From Flavobacterium psychrophilum (lineage in GTDB: Bacteria; Bacteroidota; Bacteroidia; Flavobacteriales; Flavobacteriaceae): 64,000 nucleotides of DNA. The position numbers were made by a program, and so were the translations under genes. The stretch spans positions 1,612,001-1,676,000 of the forward strand of contig CP012388.1 of assembly GCA_001708385.1 (NCBI GenBank), written 5' to 3'. Of the stretch, positions 35,152-41,191 are shown piece by piece; the first letter of the stretch is position 1, and every line of letters begins with the position of its first letter. The notes under the pieces were generated by a model. That model worked only from the letters and a program-made list of their open reading frames with translations. It did no database searches and had not been told where the DNA came from.

Positions 35152-35181
35152 CCGACAACCATCAACCGACAACTGACAACC
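35152..35181 (-). repeat. Right terminal repeat of the metH cassette
   Basis: On the minus strand GGTTGTC, AGTTGTC, GGTTGAT, GGTTGTC, GG. It encodes the last residues LSVVG and the stop codon of metH part 1. Confidence 0.85.
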
Positions 35182-36163
35182 TTCTAGGTTTGTAATTTGC
35201 GGAAACTTCCGCTATCAAACGAATGTGCTCCGGCGTGGTTCCGCAGCATCCGCCAATAATATTGATAAGGTTATCATCAAGATACTCTTTAATAAGAACC
35301 TGCATTTCTTCGGCAGTCTGGTCGTATTGCCCAAAAGCATTAGGCAGGCCTGCATTAGGGTGTGCCGAAATACTGAATGAAGTATTATGTGCCAGTCTTT
35401 TAAGGTAAGGCTTTAGCTGATCTGCACCTAGTGCGCAGTTGAAACCTATGCTTAATAAAGGTAAATGAGATATCGATATAAGGAATGCCTCTACCGTTTG
35501 CCCCGATAGTGTACGTCCGGAAGCATCGGTAATTGTACCGCTTACCATAATAGGAATATCAATACCTAACTCGTCCTTCACTTCCTCAATGGCAAACAAG
35601 GCAGCTTTAGCATTCAGGGTATCGAAAATAGTTTCAACTAAGAGTAAATGACAGCCACCGTCAATCAGCGCTTTTACCTGCTCTTTGTAGGCAATAAGCA
35701 AATCATCAAAGGTAACGGCGCGGTATCCCGGGTCGTTAACATCGGGGCTCATACTTGCCGTACGGTTGGTAGGGCCTATAGATCCGGCAACAAAGCGTGG
35801 TTTATGAGGTTCTTTAGCCGTAAACTCATCGGCTACCTCACGGGCAATGCGTGCCGACTCATAATTAAGTTCGTACACCAAATGTTCCATGTGGTAATCG
35901 GCCATACCAATTGTAGTTCCCGAAAAAGTATTGGTTTCTACAATATCGGCACCTGCCGCAAAATATTGGTAATGCACATCGCGAATAGCCTTTGGCTGTG
36001 TAAGCGACAGCAAGTCGTTATTTCCTTTCAGCGAATGCGGAAAATCTGCAAAGCGTTCACCGCGAAAATCTTCTTCAGAAAAATTATAGCGCTGCAGCAT
36101 TGTACCCATTGCTCCGTCGAGTATAAGTATCCTTTCATTTATGGCTTGTTGTATTCCTGACAT
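35162..36163 (-). CDS. metH: Methionine synthase, homocysteine-binding half
   Basis: The N-terminal homocysteine methyltransferase domain of MetH as a separate 333-residue protein. ILILDGAMGTMLQRYNF starts the barrel. The zinc ligands are the Cys of IGFNCALGADQL and the Cys pair of IIGGCCGTTPEH. The protein ends KPRRLSVVG, whose last five residues and stop lie within the cassette repeat. A SAM-I riboswitch and about 180 more leader bases precede it. It must work with the cobalamin half encoded downstream, since neither alone has all modules. Start at 36163 gives MSGIQQAINERILILDG, as expected. Confidence 0.94.
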   Translation of the reverse strand: MSGIQQAINERILILDGAMGTMLQRYNFSEEDFRGERFADFPHSLKGNNDLLSLTQPKAIRDVHYQYFAAGADIVETNTFSGTTIGMADYHMEHLVYELNYESARIAREVADEFTAKEPHKPRFVAGSIGPTNRTASMSPDVNDPGYRAVTFDDLLIAYKEQVKALIDGGCHLLLVETIFDTLNAKAALFAIEEVKDELGIDIPIMVSGTITDASGRTLSGQTVEAFLISISHLPLLSIGFNCALGADQLKPYLKRLAHNTSFSISAHPNAGLPNAFGQYDQTAEEMQVLIKEYLDDNLINIIGGCCGTTPEHIRLIAEVSANYKPRRLSVVG

Positions 36164-36208
36164 ATAATTAAAATTTAGGTAGCCCTAATACATAAATTTT
36201 ACGCGAAC

Positions 36209-36278
36209 AGCGAACTATAATCAATTCGAAAAAACTGATCTAAGGGTTATGAGCCCGAAAAGCATTTGGCTGTCCGCC
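36209..36278 (-). other. tRNA-Met-like sequence in the metH leader
   Basis: On the minus strand GGCGGAC (36278-36272) can pair with GTTCGCT (36215-36209) over seven positions with two G-U pairs. Between them is GGGCTCATAACCC (36256-36244), an anticodon arm with a CAT anticodon, U33 and the three G-C pairs typical of initiator tRNA. TTCGAAT, the T-loop sequence, follows. The D arm is about six bases short and the T stem does not pair in the usual register, so it is not a normal tRNA gene. It may be a relic, a mimic or chance. Confidence 0.4.
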
Positions 36279-36312
36279 TAAAATTGTAATATGTCATCAA
36301 AAACGGGGAGTG

Positions 36313-36334
36313 GAATATTGCAGAGAAGCAATAT
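36313..36334 (-). promoter_or_regulatory. Hairpin after the SAM-I aptamer
   Basis: AATATTGC and GCAATATT are perfect 8-base arms around a 6-base loop, directly downstream of the aptamer. It lacks an adjacent T run; TTTTT comes only after a further ten bases. It is probably part of the expression platform. Confidence 0.5.
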
Positions 36335-36341
36335 TACTTGT

Positions 36342-36446
36342 GTTATCTATCCGCACGTACGCTTGGTAGAATTTAGCACCTTCTTTAAATATAAAGGGTT
36401 GCTAAGGCTTCAACGGGTCTATTCCCTCTGCCTTTCGTGATAACAT
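36342..36446 (-). promoter_or_regulatory. SAM-I (S-box) riboswitch controlling metH and metF
   Basis: The minus strand reads TTATCACGAAAGGCAGAGGG, then GACCCGTTGAAGCCTTAGCA ACCC, then AAGGTGCTAAATTCTACC and closes with GATAGATAAC. These are the P1 to P4 core of the SAM-I riboswitch, with P1 formed by TTATC and GATAA. It senses S-adenosylmethionine and would turn off metH-metF when SAM is plentiful. Confidence 0.95.
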
Positions 36447-36468
36447 ATCAATGTGTTAAAGAACAGTG

Positions 36469-36476
36469 CAAATGTA
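36469..36476 (-). promoter_or_regulatory. -7 promoter box of the metH transcript
   Basis: Minus-strand TACATTTG matches TAnnTTTG and would start transcription about 15 bases before the SAM-I aptamer. The 440 bases between metH and the next gene hold this promoter, the riboswitch, its hairpin and the tRNA-like sequence. Confidence 0.6.
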
Positions 36477-36603
36477 CGACATAAATTTGTAGCATACAAA
36501 TTTTGTTTTAACGCATGATGATGTGGCACTTAATTCGTACACTTGTACCGAATGTGCGTATATAGTAACTGCGCAATTATTGATTAATTTTACACCTATA
36601 CCA

Positions 36604-37056
36604 ATGAAAACATTTAAATCTTTTTTAAATGAATCGCGTGCGGAAGACAGAAACCAGTTCCATATCATTATTATTGGTGATGAAACTAAAATAGAAAATA
36701 CAACAGAAGACAAATGGCAGCACAGTGGTGTAATAGACTATTGGAAAAAAGTTGAGAAACCAAATACTGAAAGCAGCCAGTTACACCTTCATGTAGGCAG
36801 GCAAAAGCATGTTAATACAAAATCAGCCCGTGTTACATGGCATGTAAACGGAGTTAAGCATGACAAACTAGCTTTTAACGACAACAAAAACGGAATTACA
36901 ACTGCACTAAATATCGCTAAAGCTGTTTTAAAATTACCCGCTGATAAAACATTAGAAACAGTTCCCAACGAAAATGCAGCTTCTGTTTTAAGCGCGATAG
37001 ACTACTTACCGAGTAAGGCGAAGATATTTGTTTTTAGGGTTGATAGTGCTTCTTAA
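36604..37056 (+). CDS. Hypothetical protein (first of an unknown pair)
   Basis: A 150-residue cytoplasmic protein without signal peptide or membrane helix. The start MKTFKSFLNESRAEDRNQFH was chosen because the frame upstream of it overlaps the probable metH promoter region. It is rich in charged residues, with the central HVNTKSARVTWHVNGVKHDK and an end of KAKIFVFRVDSAS. I recognise no family. It runs against the surrounding metH and homoserine genes and is followed by a second unknown gene 52 bases downstream. The pair could be accessory (for example toxin/immunity), but nothing in the sequence shows this. Confidence 0.6.
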   Translation: MKTFKSFLNESRAEDRNQFHIIIIGDETKIENTTEDKWQHSGVIDYWKKVEKPNTESSQLHLHVGRQKHVNTKSARVTWHVNGVKHDKLAFNDNKNGITTALNIAKAVLKLPADKTLETVPNENAASVLSAIDYLPSKAKIFVFRVDSAS

Positions 37057-37108
37057 TAAATTCCCCGTGAGCATATTTAAAATATTCGTACAATCATAGT
37101 AACAACAA

Positions 37109-37528
37109 ATGAAATATAATCTGGATTTCAGCGGCGGAGAAAACAGCTGGTTTGATTTATGGCATATCCATACAGATTTGCATGGCGAAGGAAATAAAAG
37201 TTCGGAATTGCGAAAGTTATATCTTAGCAAACTGCTTGAAACATTTATAGAACTTAAATCTGAACTATATAGTTATCCTCACGAATTTCAGGTATGGATG
37301 ATTATAAATGTAGAAGACAGTTCTGATGATGGAGTTTACATACATACTAAAAACCCGAATGATGATAATTTTCCACTCAAAGTAATCCCATCTGATAGCA
37401 ATCAAGTTAACAACTCAATAATAAGAGCGTTTATAAATCAAACCGGTTTAGAACTTATAAGTGTAAATTATGATGGTAGTAATTATATTTACTTGTATGA
37501 CAGTAATTTTGGTAGAATGCTACTATAA
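37109..37528 (+). CDS. Hypothetical protein (second of an unknown pair)
   Basis: A 139-residue protein, probably cytoplasmic, beginning MKYNLDFSGGENSWFDLWHI and rich in Asp and Asn (SSDDGVYIHTKNPNDDNF). It is acidic with predicted alternating helix and strand. The FSGGENSWFDLWHIHTDLHG segment is the most distinctive part, with Trp and His in close order. Small acidic proteins next to another small protein are common among immunity proteins, but that is only a guess. AT-rich compared with its neighbours, which fits an accessory origin. Confidence 0.6.
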   Translation: MKYNLDFSGGENSWFDLWHIHTDLHGEGNKSSELRKLYLSKLLETFIELKSELYSYPHEFQVWMIINVEDSSDDGVYIHTKNPNDDNFPLKVIPSDSNQVNNSIIRAFINQTGLELISVNYDGSNYIYLYDSNFGRMLL

Positions 37529-37642
37529 AATATTTTTAAACTCCATAACAATGCAGTAAAAAATTTTGTGTAATAAAATTACTAAGAATTTAGGACATTT
37601 ATATCCGCCAAACACTTATAGCATTTACATGCATTGGCTTAA

Positions 37643-37668
37643 AAAAACAGGCCCTAAAGCCTGTTTTC
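37643..37668 (-). terminator. Terminator of the homoserine-dehydrogenase-like gene
   Basis: AAAACAGGC and GCCTGTTTT are perfect arms around CCTAAA, with a T run on the minus strand, about 40 bases past the stop. Confidence 0.8.
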
Positions 37669-37706
37669 TTATCTAATAAAGCAAACCAATTCTAAATATT
37701 GTACTG

Positions 37707-38231
37707 CTATGCAACAGCCTTAGTTTTTTGGGCAAGAGCAACGATGGCACTAAAAAGCGCATCGGCGGCAGCGGCATCATTGCCATTCGGCAGATTTAAA
37801 AAGGTATAATCAAGTCCGCGGTTTAAGGCAGTCCTGGATACTTCTTTTTCAAAATCGGGATGCAGCCCATTGAGCGTTTCGTTTATGGAAACCACGTTAA
37901 AACCGCTTTTTACCAAACCGGAATACTGCCTTACAAAGTCAGCACTACCTGTAGCGTCTACCGCTACAAGGTTATGCAGTTTATTATTGTGTACATAATC
38001 TACCACATCTTCCAGCTTAAACGGAATGCCAAACTGTATAATATTGGCTTCCCATGAATATTTAGCGCCTTCGGTTTCGAAAAAGGCTACTGTAGAGTTG
38101 GTAATTACCGGAAACCTTATATCAAGGTGCTCATCGAGCACAAGGTCTTTGCGATTTTTTAATGCTTTATTTATAAGAGCGCTCCCGGTTTTACCGATTC
38201 CGAAAAGCACTACGTTTATTCTTTGGGTCAT
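37707..38231 (-). CDS. Homoserine dehydrogenase-like NAD-binding domain protein
   Basis: A 174-residue Rossmann-fold protein, INVVLFGIGKTGSALINKAL at the start and LVAVDATGSADFVRQYSGLVKSGFNVVSINETLNG in the middle, as in the NAD(P) domain of homoserine dehydrogenase. The catalytic domain of that enzyme (about 200 more residues) is absent, and the C-terminus ends cleanly. It may be a regulatory or partner protein rather than an active dehydrogenase. It lies after an OsmC gene in a unit controlled by tandem attenuators, and near met genes. A terminator-like hairpin (38248-38287) stands in front of it. Confidence 0.7.
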   Translation of the reverse strand: MTQRINVVLFGIGKTGSALINKALKNRKDLVLDEHLDIRFPVITNSTVAFFETEGAKYSWEANIIQFGIPFKLEDVVDYVHNNKLHNLVAVDATGSADFVRQYSGLVKSGFNVVSINETLNGLHPDFEKEVSRTALNRGLDYTFLNLPNGNDAAAADALFSAIVALAQKTKAVA

Positions 38232-38247
38232 GATAGTAATGGATTAA

Positions 38248-38287
38248 AAAAGAAACAGCCTTTAGCCCATCTAAAGGCTGTTTTCTT
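38248..38287 (-). terminator. Hairpin between OsmC gene and the homoserine-dehydrogenase-like gene
   Basis: On the minus strand ACAGCCTTTAG and CTAAAGGCTGT form a perfect 11-bp stem around ATGGG, then TTCTTTTTT. It may terminate the OsmC transcript or act as a third attenuator. I found no convincing leader peptide for it. Confidence 0.75.
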
Positions 38288-38329
38288 AACAAACAAACAA
38301 AAAACAACTGTAACAAAATTCTATTGTCT

Positions 38330-38431
38330 CCTCGCCCCAGCCCTCTCCAAAGGAGAGGGAACCTAACAGTTACCTGTGTCATTCCTTCTGAGTGAATCTA
38401 CTACTCTCCTTTGGAGAGATCTGGGGTGAGG
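38330..38431. repeat. 102-bp dispersed element with 28-bp inverted arms
   Basis: The arms 38330-38357 and 38404-38431 (CCTCGCCCCAGCCCTCTCCA versus the complement starting CCTCACCCCAGATCTCTCCA) match at 25 of 28 positions. The centre is 46 bases. It lies between the OsmC and homoserine-dehydrogenase-like genes and is related to 31942-32033. It is a MITE-like or REP-like element. Confidence 0.6.
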
Positions 38432-38444
38432 ACTATTCTTTTGA

Positions 38445-38885
38445 TCAATTATACGAATACTCCTTAAACAGTGTAACGTCTACCGGGGTGTTGTTTACCA
38501 GGTTATCATAAACCGGGCTGCGAAGCTGCACTTCCTGCAACCAAGCCTGCAATGATTCTAAAGAAGCTTCTGAGGCGGGTTTAAGGGTAATTTCTATATT
38601 GTGGAAACCCGGCCTTACTTTGCCCGATGGCTTTACTTCATTAAGGTTTCCTGTAATTTCAATTTGTAACGATTTAAGGCTAATGCCCTGCTCGGCAGCT
38701 ACAAGCTGTCCCAGTGCATTAATGCATCCGGCAAAGCCTGCAAGTATATATTCGTAAGGGTTTGGCCCTTGTAGTTCCGGGTATTTAGCGTTTTCGCTTA
38801 TGCGAAGGTTGGCATTTAAAGTCTTTACAACAAATTGGCTGTTGTTGCCTGAGTAGCCTAAAACATTGATGGAATTTGAGTTCAT
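38445..38885 (-). CDS. OsmC-family protein
   Basis: A 146-residue OsmC/Ohr-fold protein. The family features are LQGPNPYEYILAGFAGCINAL, which carries the conserved Cys (about residue 55), and the second-half strand PGFHNIEITLKP. The usual second Cys of the peroxidase pair is not evident near the end, where LRSPVYDNL is found instead, so hydroperoxide reduction is uncertain. I chose the ATG at 38885 (MNSNSINVLGYSG). The frame extends upstream to 39068 through a terminator and leader peptides and is not coding there. In flavobacteria such genes are found with met/cys genes. Confidence 0.82.
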   Translation of the reverse strand: MNSNSINVLGYSGNNSQFVVKTLNANLRISENAKYPELQGPNPYEYILAGFAGCINALGQLVAAEQGISLKSLQIEITGNLNEVKPSGKVRPGFHNIEITLKPASEASLESLQAWLQEVQLRSPVYDNLVNNTPVDVTLFKEYSYN

Positions 38886-38928
38886 AACAGTAATTTTATG
38901 GTTAAAGAAAGATGGTAGCTGATTGAGT

Positions 38929-38968
38929 AAAAAAAAGACCCCTTTTGGATGGGAATACCAAAAGGGGC
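38929..38968 (-). terminator. Attenuator terminator 2, directly upstream of the OsmC gene
   Basis: On the minus strand CCCCTTTTGG (38967-38958) and CCAAAAGGGG (38948-38939) form a perfect 10-bp stem with a 9-base loop, then TCTTTTTTTT. GCCAAAAG (39012-39005) inside leader peptide 2 can pair with the CTTTTGG of the first arm, which would prevent the terminator. Confidence 0.85.
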
Positions 38969-38992
38969 CTGACACTTGAATTGAAACTAAGA

Positions 38993-39046
38993 CTATGTCA
39001 TTCTCTTTTGGCAACACCAATGCATATATGCATACATACAACACAT
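38993..39046 (-). CDS. Cys/Met-rich leader peptide 2
   Basis: A 17-codon frame, MCCMYAYMHWCCQKRMT, with two Cys-Cys pairs and four Met. It ends 24 bases before the terminator at 38929-38968. Codons 12-14 (TGC CAA AAG) contain the CCAAAAG that can pair with the terminator arm. The composition and position indicate an attenuator sensing charged tRNA-Cys or tRNA-Met. A second, overlapping frame (from the ATG at 39048-39050) has no such bias. Confidence 0.8.
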   Translation of the reverse strand: MCCMYAYMHWCCQKRMT

Positions 39047-39128
39047 CCATGTAAAACAGATGCTGCAAATAATAATGTATGTTGATGTAATTGCCGTCAT
39101 TGAAAATTGTAATTTAATTTTTAGTCAT

Positions 39129-39157
39129 AAAAAAAGCCCCTGCTGTATGCAGAGGCT
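39129..39157 (-). terminator. Attenuator terminator 1
   Basis: On the minus strand AGCCTCTGC (39157-39149) and GCAGGGGCT (39143-39135) pair at 8 of 9 positions, followed by TTTTTTT. There is no gene upstream to terminate, only leader peptide 1. GCAGAGG (39206-39200) inside that peptide is complementary to the CCTCTGC of the first arm. Confidence 0.8.
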
Positions 39158-39185
39158 CTTCGTGATATAATTTTAAAATCTAAAA

Positions 39186-39233
39186 TTAGTCAATAGCTAC
39201 CTCTGCGGATGATTTCCACATAAAATAACACAT
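39186..39233 (-). CDS. Leader peptide 1, MCYFMWKSSAEVAID
   Basis: A 15-codon frame with Met, Cys, Tyr, Phe and Trp among the first six residues, ending 29 bases ahead of terminator 1. Codons 10-12 (GCA GAG G) form the antiterminator strand. Its start resembles leader peptide 2 (MC, then aromatics and Met). The responsive amino acid is probably Cys or Met by context. It lies about 190 bases upstream of leader peptide 2 on the same strand, making two attenuators in a row. Confidence 0.68.
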   Translation of the reverse strand: MCYFMWKSSAEVAID

Positions 39234-39437
39234 ATGACAAATAATTGATTTCATTTTTTCTTCAGATATTGATATGGCAAACTTCGAGACTATTTTTGAC
39301 ATGACCAAACAAAATTTAAAATTTTAACACTTAACAATTTCGGCTATAGTATATTAAATACTTTGTATTTAAAATTTTCAGATGGGCAGTGCAATAATTA
39401 AATCAAACAGGACTTTTTTTATTCGGATAAGGTTTTA

Positions 39438-39445
39438 TACCTTTG
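39438..39445 (+). promoter_or_regulatory. -7 promoter box of metK
   Basis: TACCTTTG matches TAnnTTTG. Transcription would start at about 39451, only a few bases before the SAM-II aptamer. Confidence 0.7.
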
Positions 39446-39457
39446 TGCCATAAAAAT

Positions 39458-39510
39458 TGAGAGGAAAGATTTGACTGATTGCAACCTCATTAAAAAAATG
39501 CTAAAGCAGG
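39458..39510 (+). promoter_or_regulatory. SAM-II riboswitch controlling metK
   Basis: TTGAGAGGAAAGATTTGACT, GATTGCAACCTC, then AAAAAAATGCTAAAGCAGG reproduces the conserved SAM-II core (GAUUUNAC, AUUGCAxxC, UGCUAAAxxGG). P1 is GAGG/CCTC. The pseudoknot strand AATGCTAAA can instead pair perfectly with TTTAGCATT at 39522-39530, giving a ligand-sensitive switch. It lies 62 bases before metK. Confidence 0.88.
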
Positions 39511-39530
39511 ACTCCCCTCCCTTTAGCATT
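39497..39530 (+). promoter_or_regulatory. Alternative hairpin of the SAM-II riboswitch
   Basis: AATGCTAAA (39497-39505) and TTTAGCATT (39522-39530) are exact 9-base inverted repeats. The first arm is also the aptamer 3' strand, so SAM binding and this hairpin exclude each other. Confidence 0.7.
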
Positions 39531-39571
39531 ATCATCAGTTTCTTTACTCTACTAAACTTATAGAGAAAACT

Positions 39572-40822
39572 ATGGCTTATTTATTTACGTCAGAATCAGT
39601 GAGCGAAGGGCATCCTGATAAAATTGCTGACCAGATCTCAGATGCACTGATTGACAACTTTCTTGCTTTTGATCCGGAGTCTAAAGTTGCTTGCGAAACG
39701 CTGGTAACTACCGGCCAGGTAATTCTTGCAGGAGAAGTAAAATCTAAAATATATCTTGATGTACAGCAAATAACACGTGAAGTTATACGTAAAATTGGCT
39801 ATACAAAAAGCGAATATATGTTTGAAGCAAACTCATGTGGTGTGTTAAGCGCTATTCATGAGCAGTCTCAGGACATTAACCAGGGTGTAGACAGGGCCAG
39901 CAAAGAAGAGCAGGGCGCCGGAGACCAGGGTATGATGTTTGGCTACGCTACAAACGAAACCGAAGATTATATGCCACTGGCACTTAACCTGTCGCACAAA
40001 CTACTTCAGGAGCTTGCAGTACTTCGCCGCGAAAACAGCGAGATAACGTACTTGCGCCCCGATGCAAAAAGCCAGGTTACATTAGAGTATGACAATAACA
40101 ATAAGCCTGTGCGCATTGATGCTATTGTTATCTCTACACAACATGACGATTTTGATGAAGAGCCTGCTATGCTTGCTAAGATCAAACAAGATATTATTGA
40201 AATTCTTATACCAAGGATCATTAAGAATAATCCTAAGTATGCACACCTTTTCAACAACGAAATCCACTACCACATTAACCCTACAGGTAAGTTTGTTATC
40301 GGTGGCCCTCACGGGGATACCGGCTTAACAGGCAGAAAAATTATCGTAGATACTTACGGCGGTAAAGGAGCTCATGGTGGTGGTGCATTCTCGGGTAAAG
40401 ACCCAAGTAAAGTAGACCGTAGTGCGGCCTATGCTACACGCCACATTGCTAAAAACCTTGTCGCTGCAGGCGTAGCCGAAGAGATTCTTGTACAGGTATC
40501 TTACGCTATTGGTGTCGCAAAACCAATGGGTATTTATATTAACACATATGGCACATCTAAATTAAGCCTTACAGATGGTGAGATCGCTAAAAAAGTAGAG
40601 GAGCTATTTGATATGCGCCCTTATTTTATAGAGCAGCGCCTTAAGCTTAGAAATCCTATTTACAGTGAAACTGCTGCTTACGGACACATGGGCCGCAAGC
40701 CAGAAACGGTTACTAAAACTTTTAAATCGCCGGGTGGTGAAGTAAAAAAGGTTACTGTAGAACTGTTTACATGGGAAAAACTTGACTATGTAGAAAAAGT
40801 AAAAGCAGCTTTCGGAATATAA
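39572..40822 (+). CDS. metK: S-adenosylmethionine synthetase
   Basis: Makes SAM from methionine and ATP. Signatures are [17 protein letters not shown] at the start, [12 protein letters not shown] and [19 protein letters not shown]. At 416 residues it is the longer Bacteroidota form with insertions compared with the enterobacterial enzyme. It is controlled by the SAM-II riboswitch just upstream and ends at a strong terminator (40844-40872). The product is the ligand of both SAM riboswitches in the window. Confidence 0.97.
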   Translation: MAYLFTSESVSEGHPDKIADQISDALIDNFLAFDPESKVACETLVTTGQVILAGEVKSKIYLDVQQITREVIRKIGYTKSEYMFEANSCGVLSAIHEQSQDINQGVDRASKEEQGAGDQGMMFGYATNETEDYMPLALNLSHKLLQELAVLRRENSEITYLRPDAKSQVTLEYDNNNKPVRIDAIVISTQHDDFDEEPAMLAKIKQDIIEILIPRIIKNNPKYAHLFNNEIHYHINPTGKFVIGGPHGDTGLTGRKIIVDTYGGKGAHGGGAFSGKDPSKVDRSAAYATRHIAKNLVAAGVAEEILVQVSYAIGVAKPMGIYINTYGTSKLSLTDGEIAKKVEELFDMRPYFIEQRLKLRNPIYSETAAYGHMGRKPETVTKTFKSPGGEVKKVTVELFTWEKLDYVEKVKAAFGI

Positions 40823-40843
40823 TTTCCTGAAACTGACCATAAA

Positions 40844-40872
40844 AAAAGTCCCGCTATTGGCGGGACTTTTCA
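40844..40872 (+). terminator. Terminator of metK
   Basis: AAAAGTCCCGC and GCGGGACTTTT are perfect arms around TATTG, with T run, just after the stop codon. It also works for the minus-strand gene that ends nearby. Confidence 0.85.
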
Positions 40873-40880
40873 TTTTATAA

Positions 40881-41096
40881 TTATCCGAAGATACTTGTAA
40901 ACGCAGCATTTAGCTTCTCTTTGATATCTGTTGGAGTTTCAACTTTAGAGAAAATAAGCTTAGCTTTACCTTCAGAACTTCCTATTGAAAATACTTTAGA
41001 AAGTGTTTTTCCTCTGAAAAAATCTAAATTATCAACCCTTATTTGAAACGCAAGCGAATTGAAACTTGCTTTTTTAGACTGTAAGTCTGTAACCAT
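40881..41096 (-). CDS. 71-residue hypothetical protein
   Basis: A small cytoplasmic protein, MVTDLQSKKASFNSLAFQIR at the start and IKEKLNAAFTSIFG at the end. It is mixed alpha/beta with many Lys and Ser and no signal or membrane segment. It ends at the metK terminator and does not lie opposite another gene, which supports coding. I recognise no family. Confidence 0.55.
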   Translation of the reverse strand: MVTDLQSKKASFNSLAFQIRVDNLDFFRGKTLSKVFSIGSSEGKAKLIFSKVETPTDIKEKLNAAFTSIFG

Positions 41097-41191
41097 GATT
41101 TGTATATTTAGCTATAAATATAATGTTTATCTATACTAAAACCTATTTATTATAAAATATATTTATAATTACAAAAATCATCAAAGTAATT

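Larger units (their letters stand above)
34691..35181. mobile_element. 491-bp cassette with terminal inverted repeats interrupting metH
   Basis: The ends, 34691-34720 and 35152-35181, are 30-base inverted repeats identical at 26 of 30 positions; each is four GGTTGNN-type heptamers plus GG. Between them is one gene for a four-helix-bundle (23S intervening-sequence family) protein. The element carries the stop codon of metH part 1 and the start of part 2. Exact removal joins ...CCTAGAA to AAAAATACC in frame. No transposase is present, so movement would need help in trans or another mechanism. Confidence 0.72.

Noticed and set aside
36209..36278. A functional tRNA-Met gene
   Set aside because: The D arm is short and the T stem does not pair in the normal register, so it is reported only as tRNA-like.
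38191..38382. 63-codon frame upstream of the homoserine-dehydrogenase-like gene as leader peptide
   Set aside because: It overlaps a repeat element and has no bias toward a particular amino acid; the hairpin at 38248-38287 is explained as terminator.
38445..39068. OsmC gene read from the ATG at 39068 as a 207-residue protein
   Set aside because: The extra 61 residues run through a terminator hairpin and an attenuator leader, have no family similarity, and the OsmC fold starts at MNSNSINVLGYSG.
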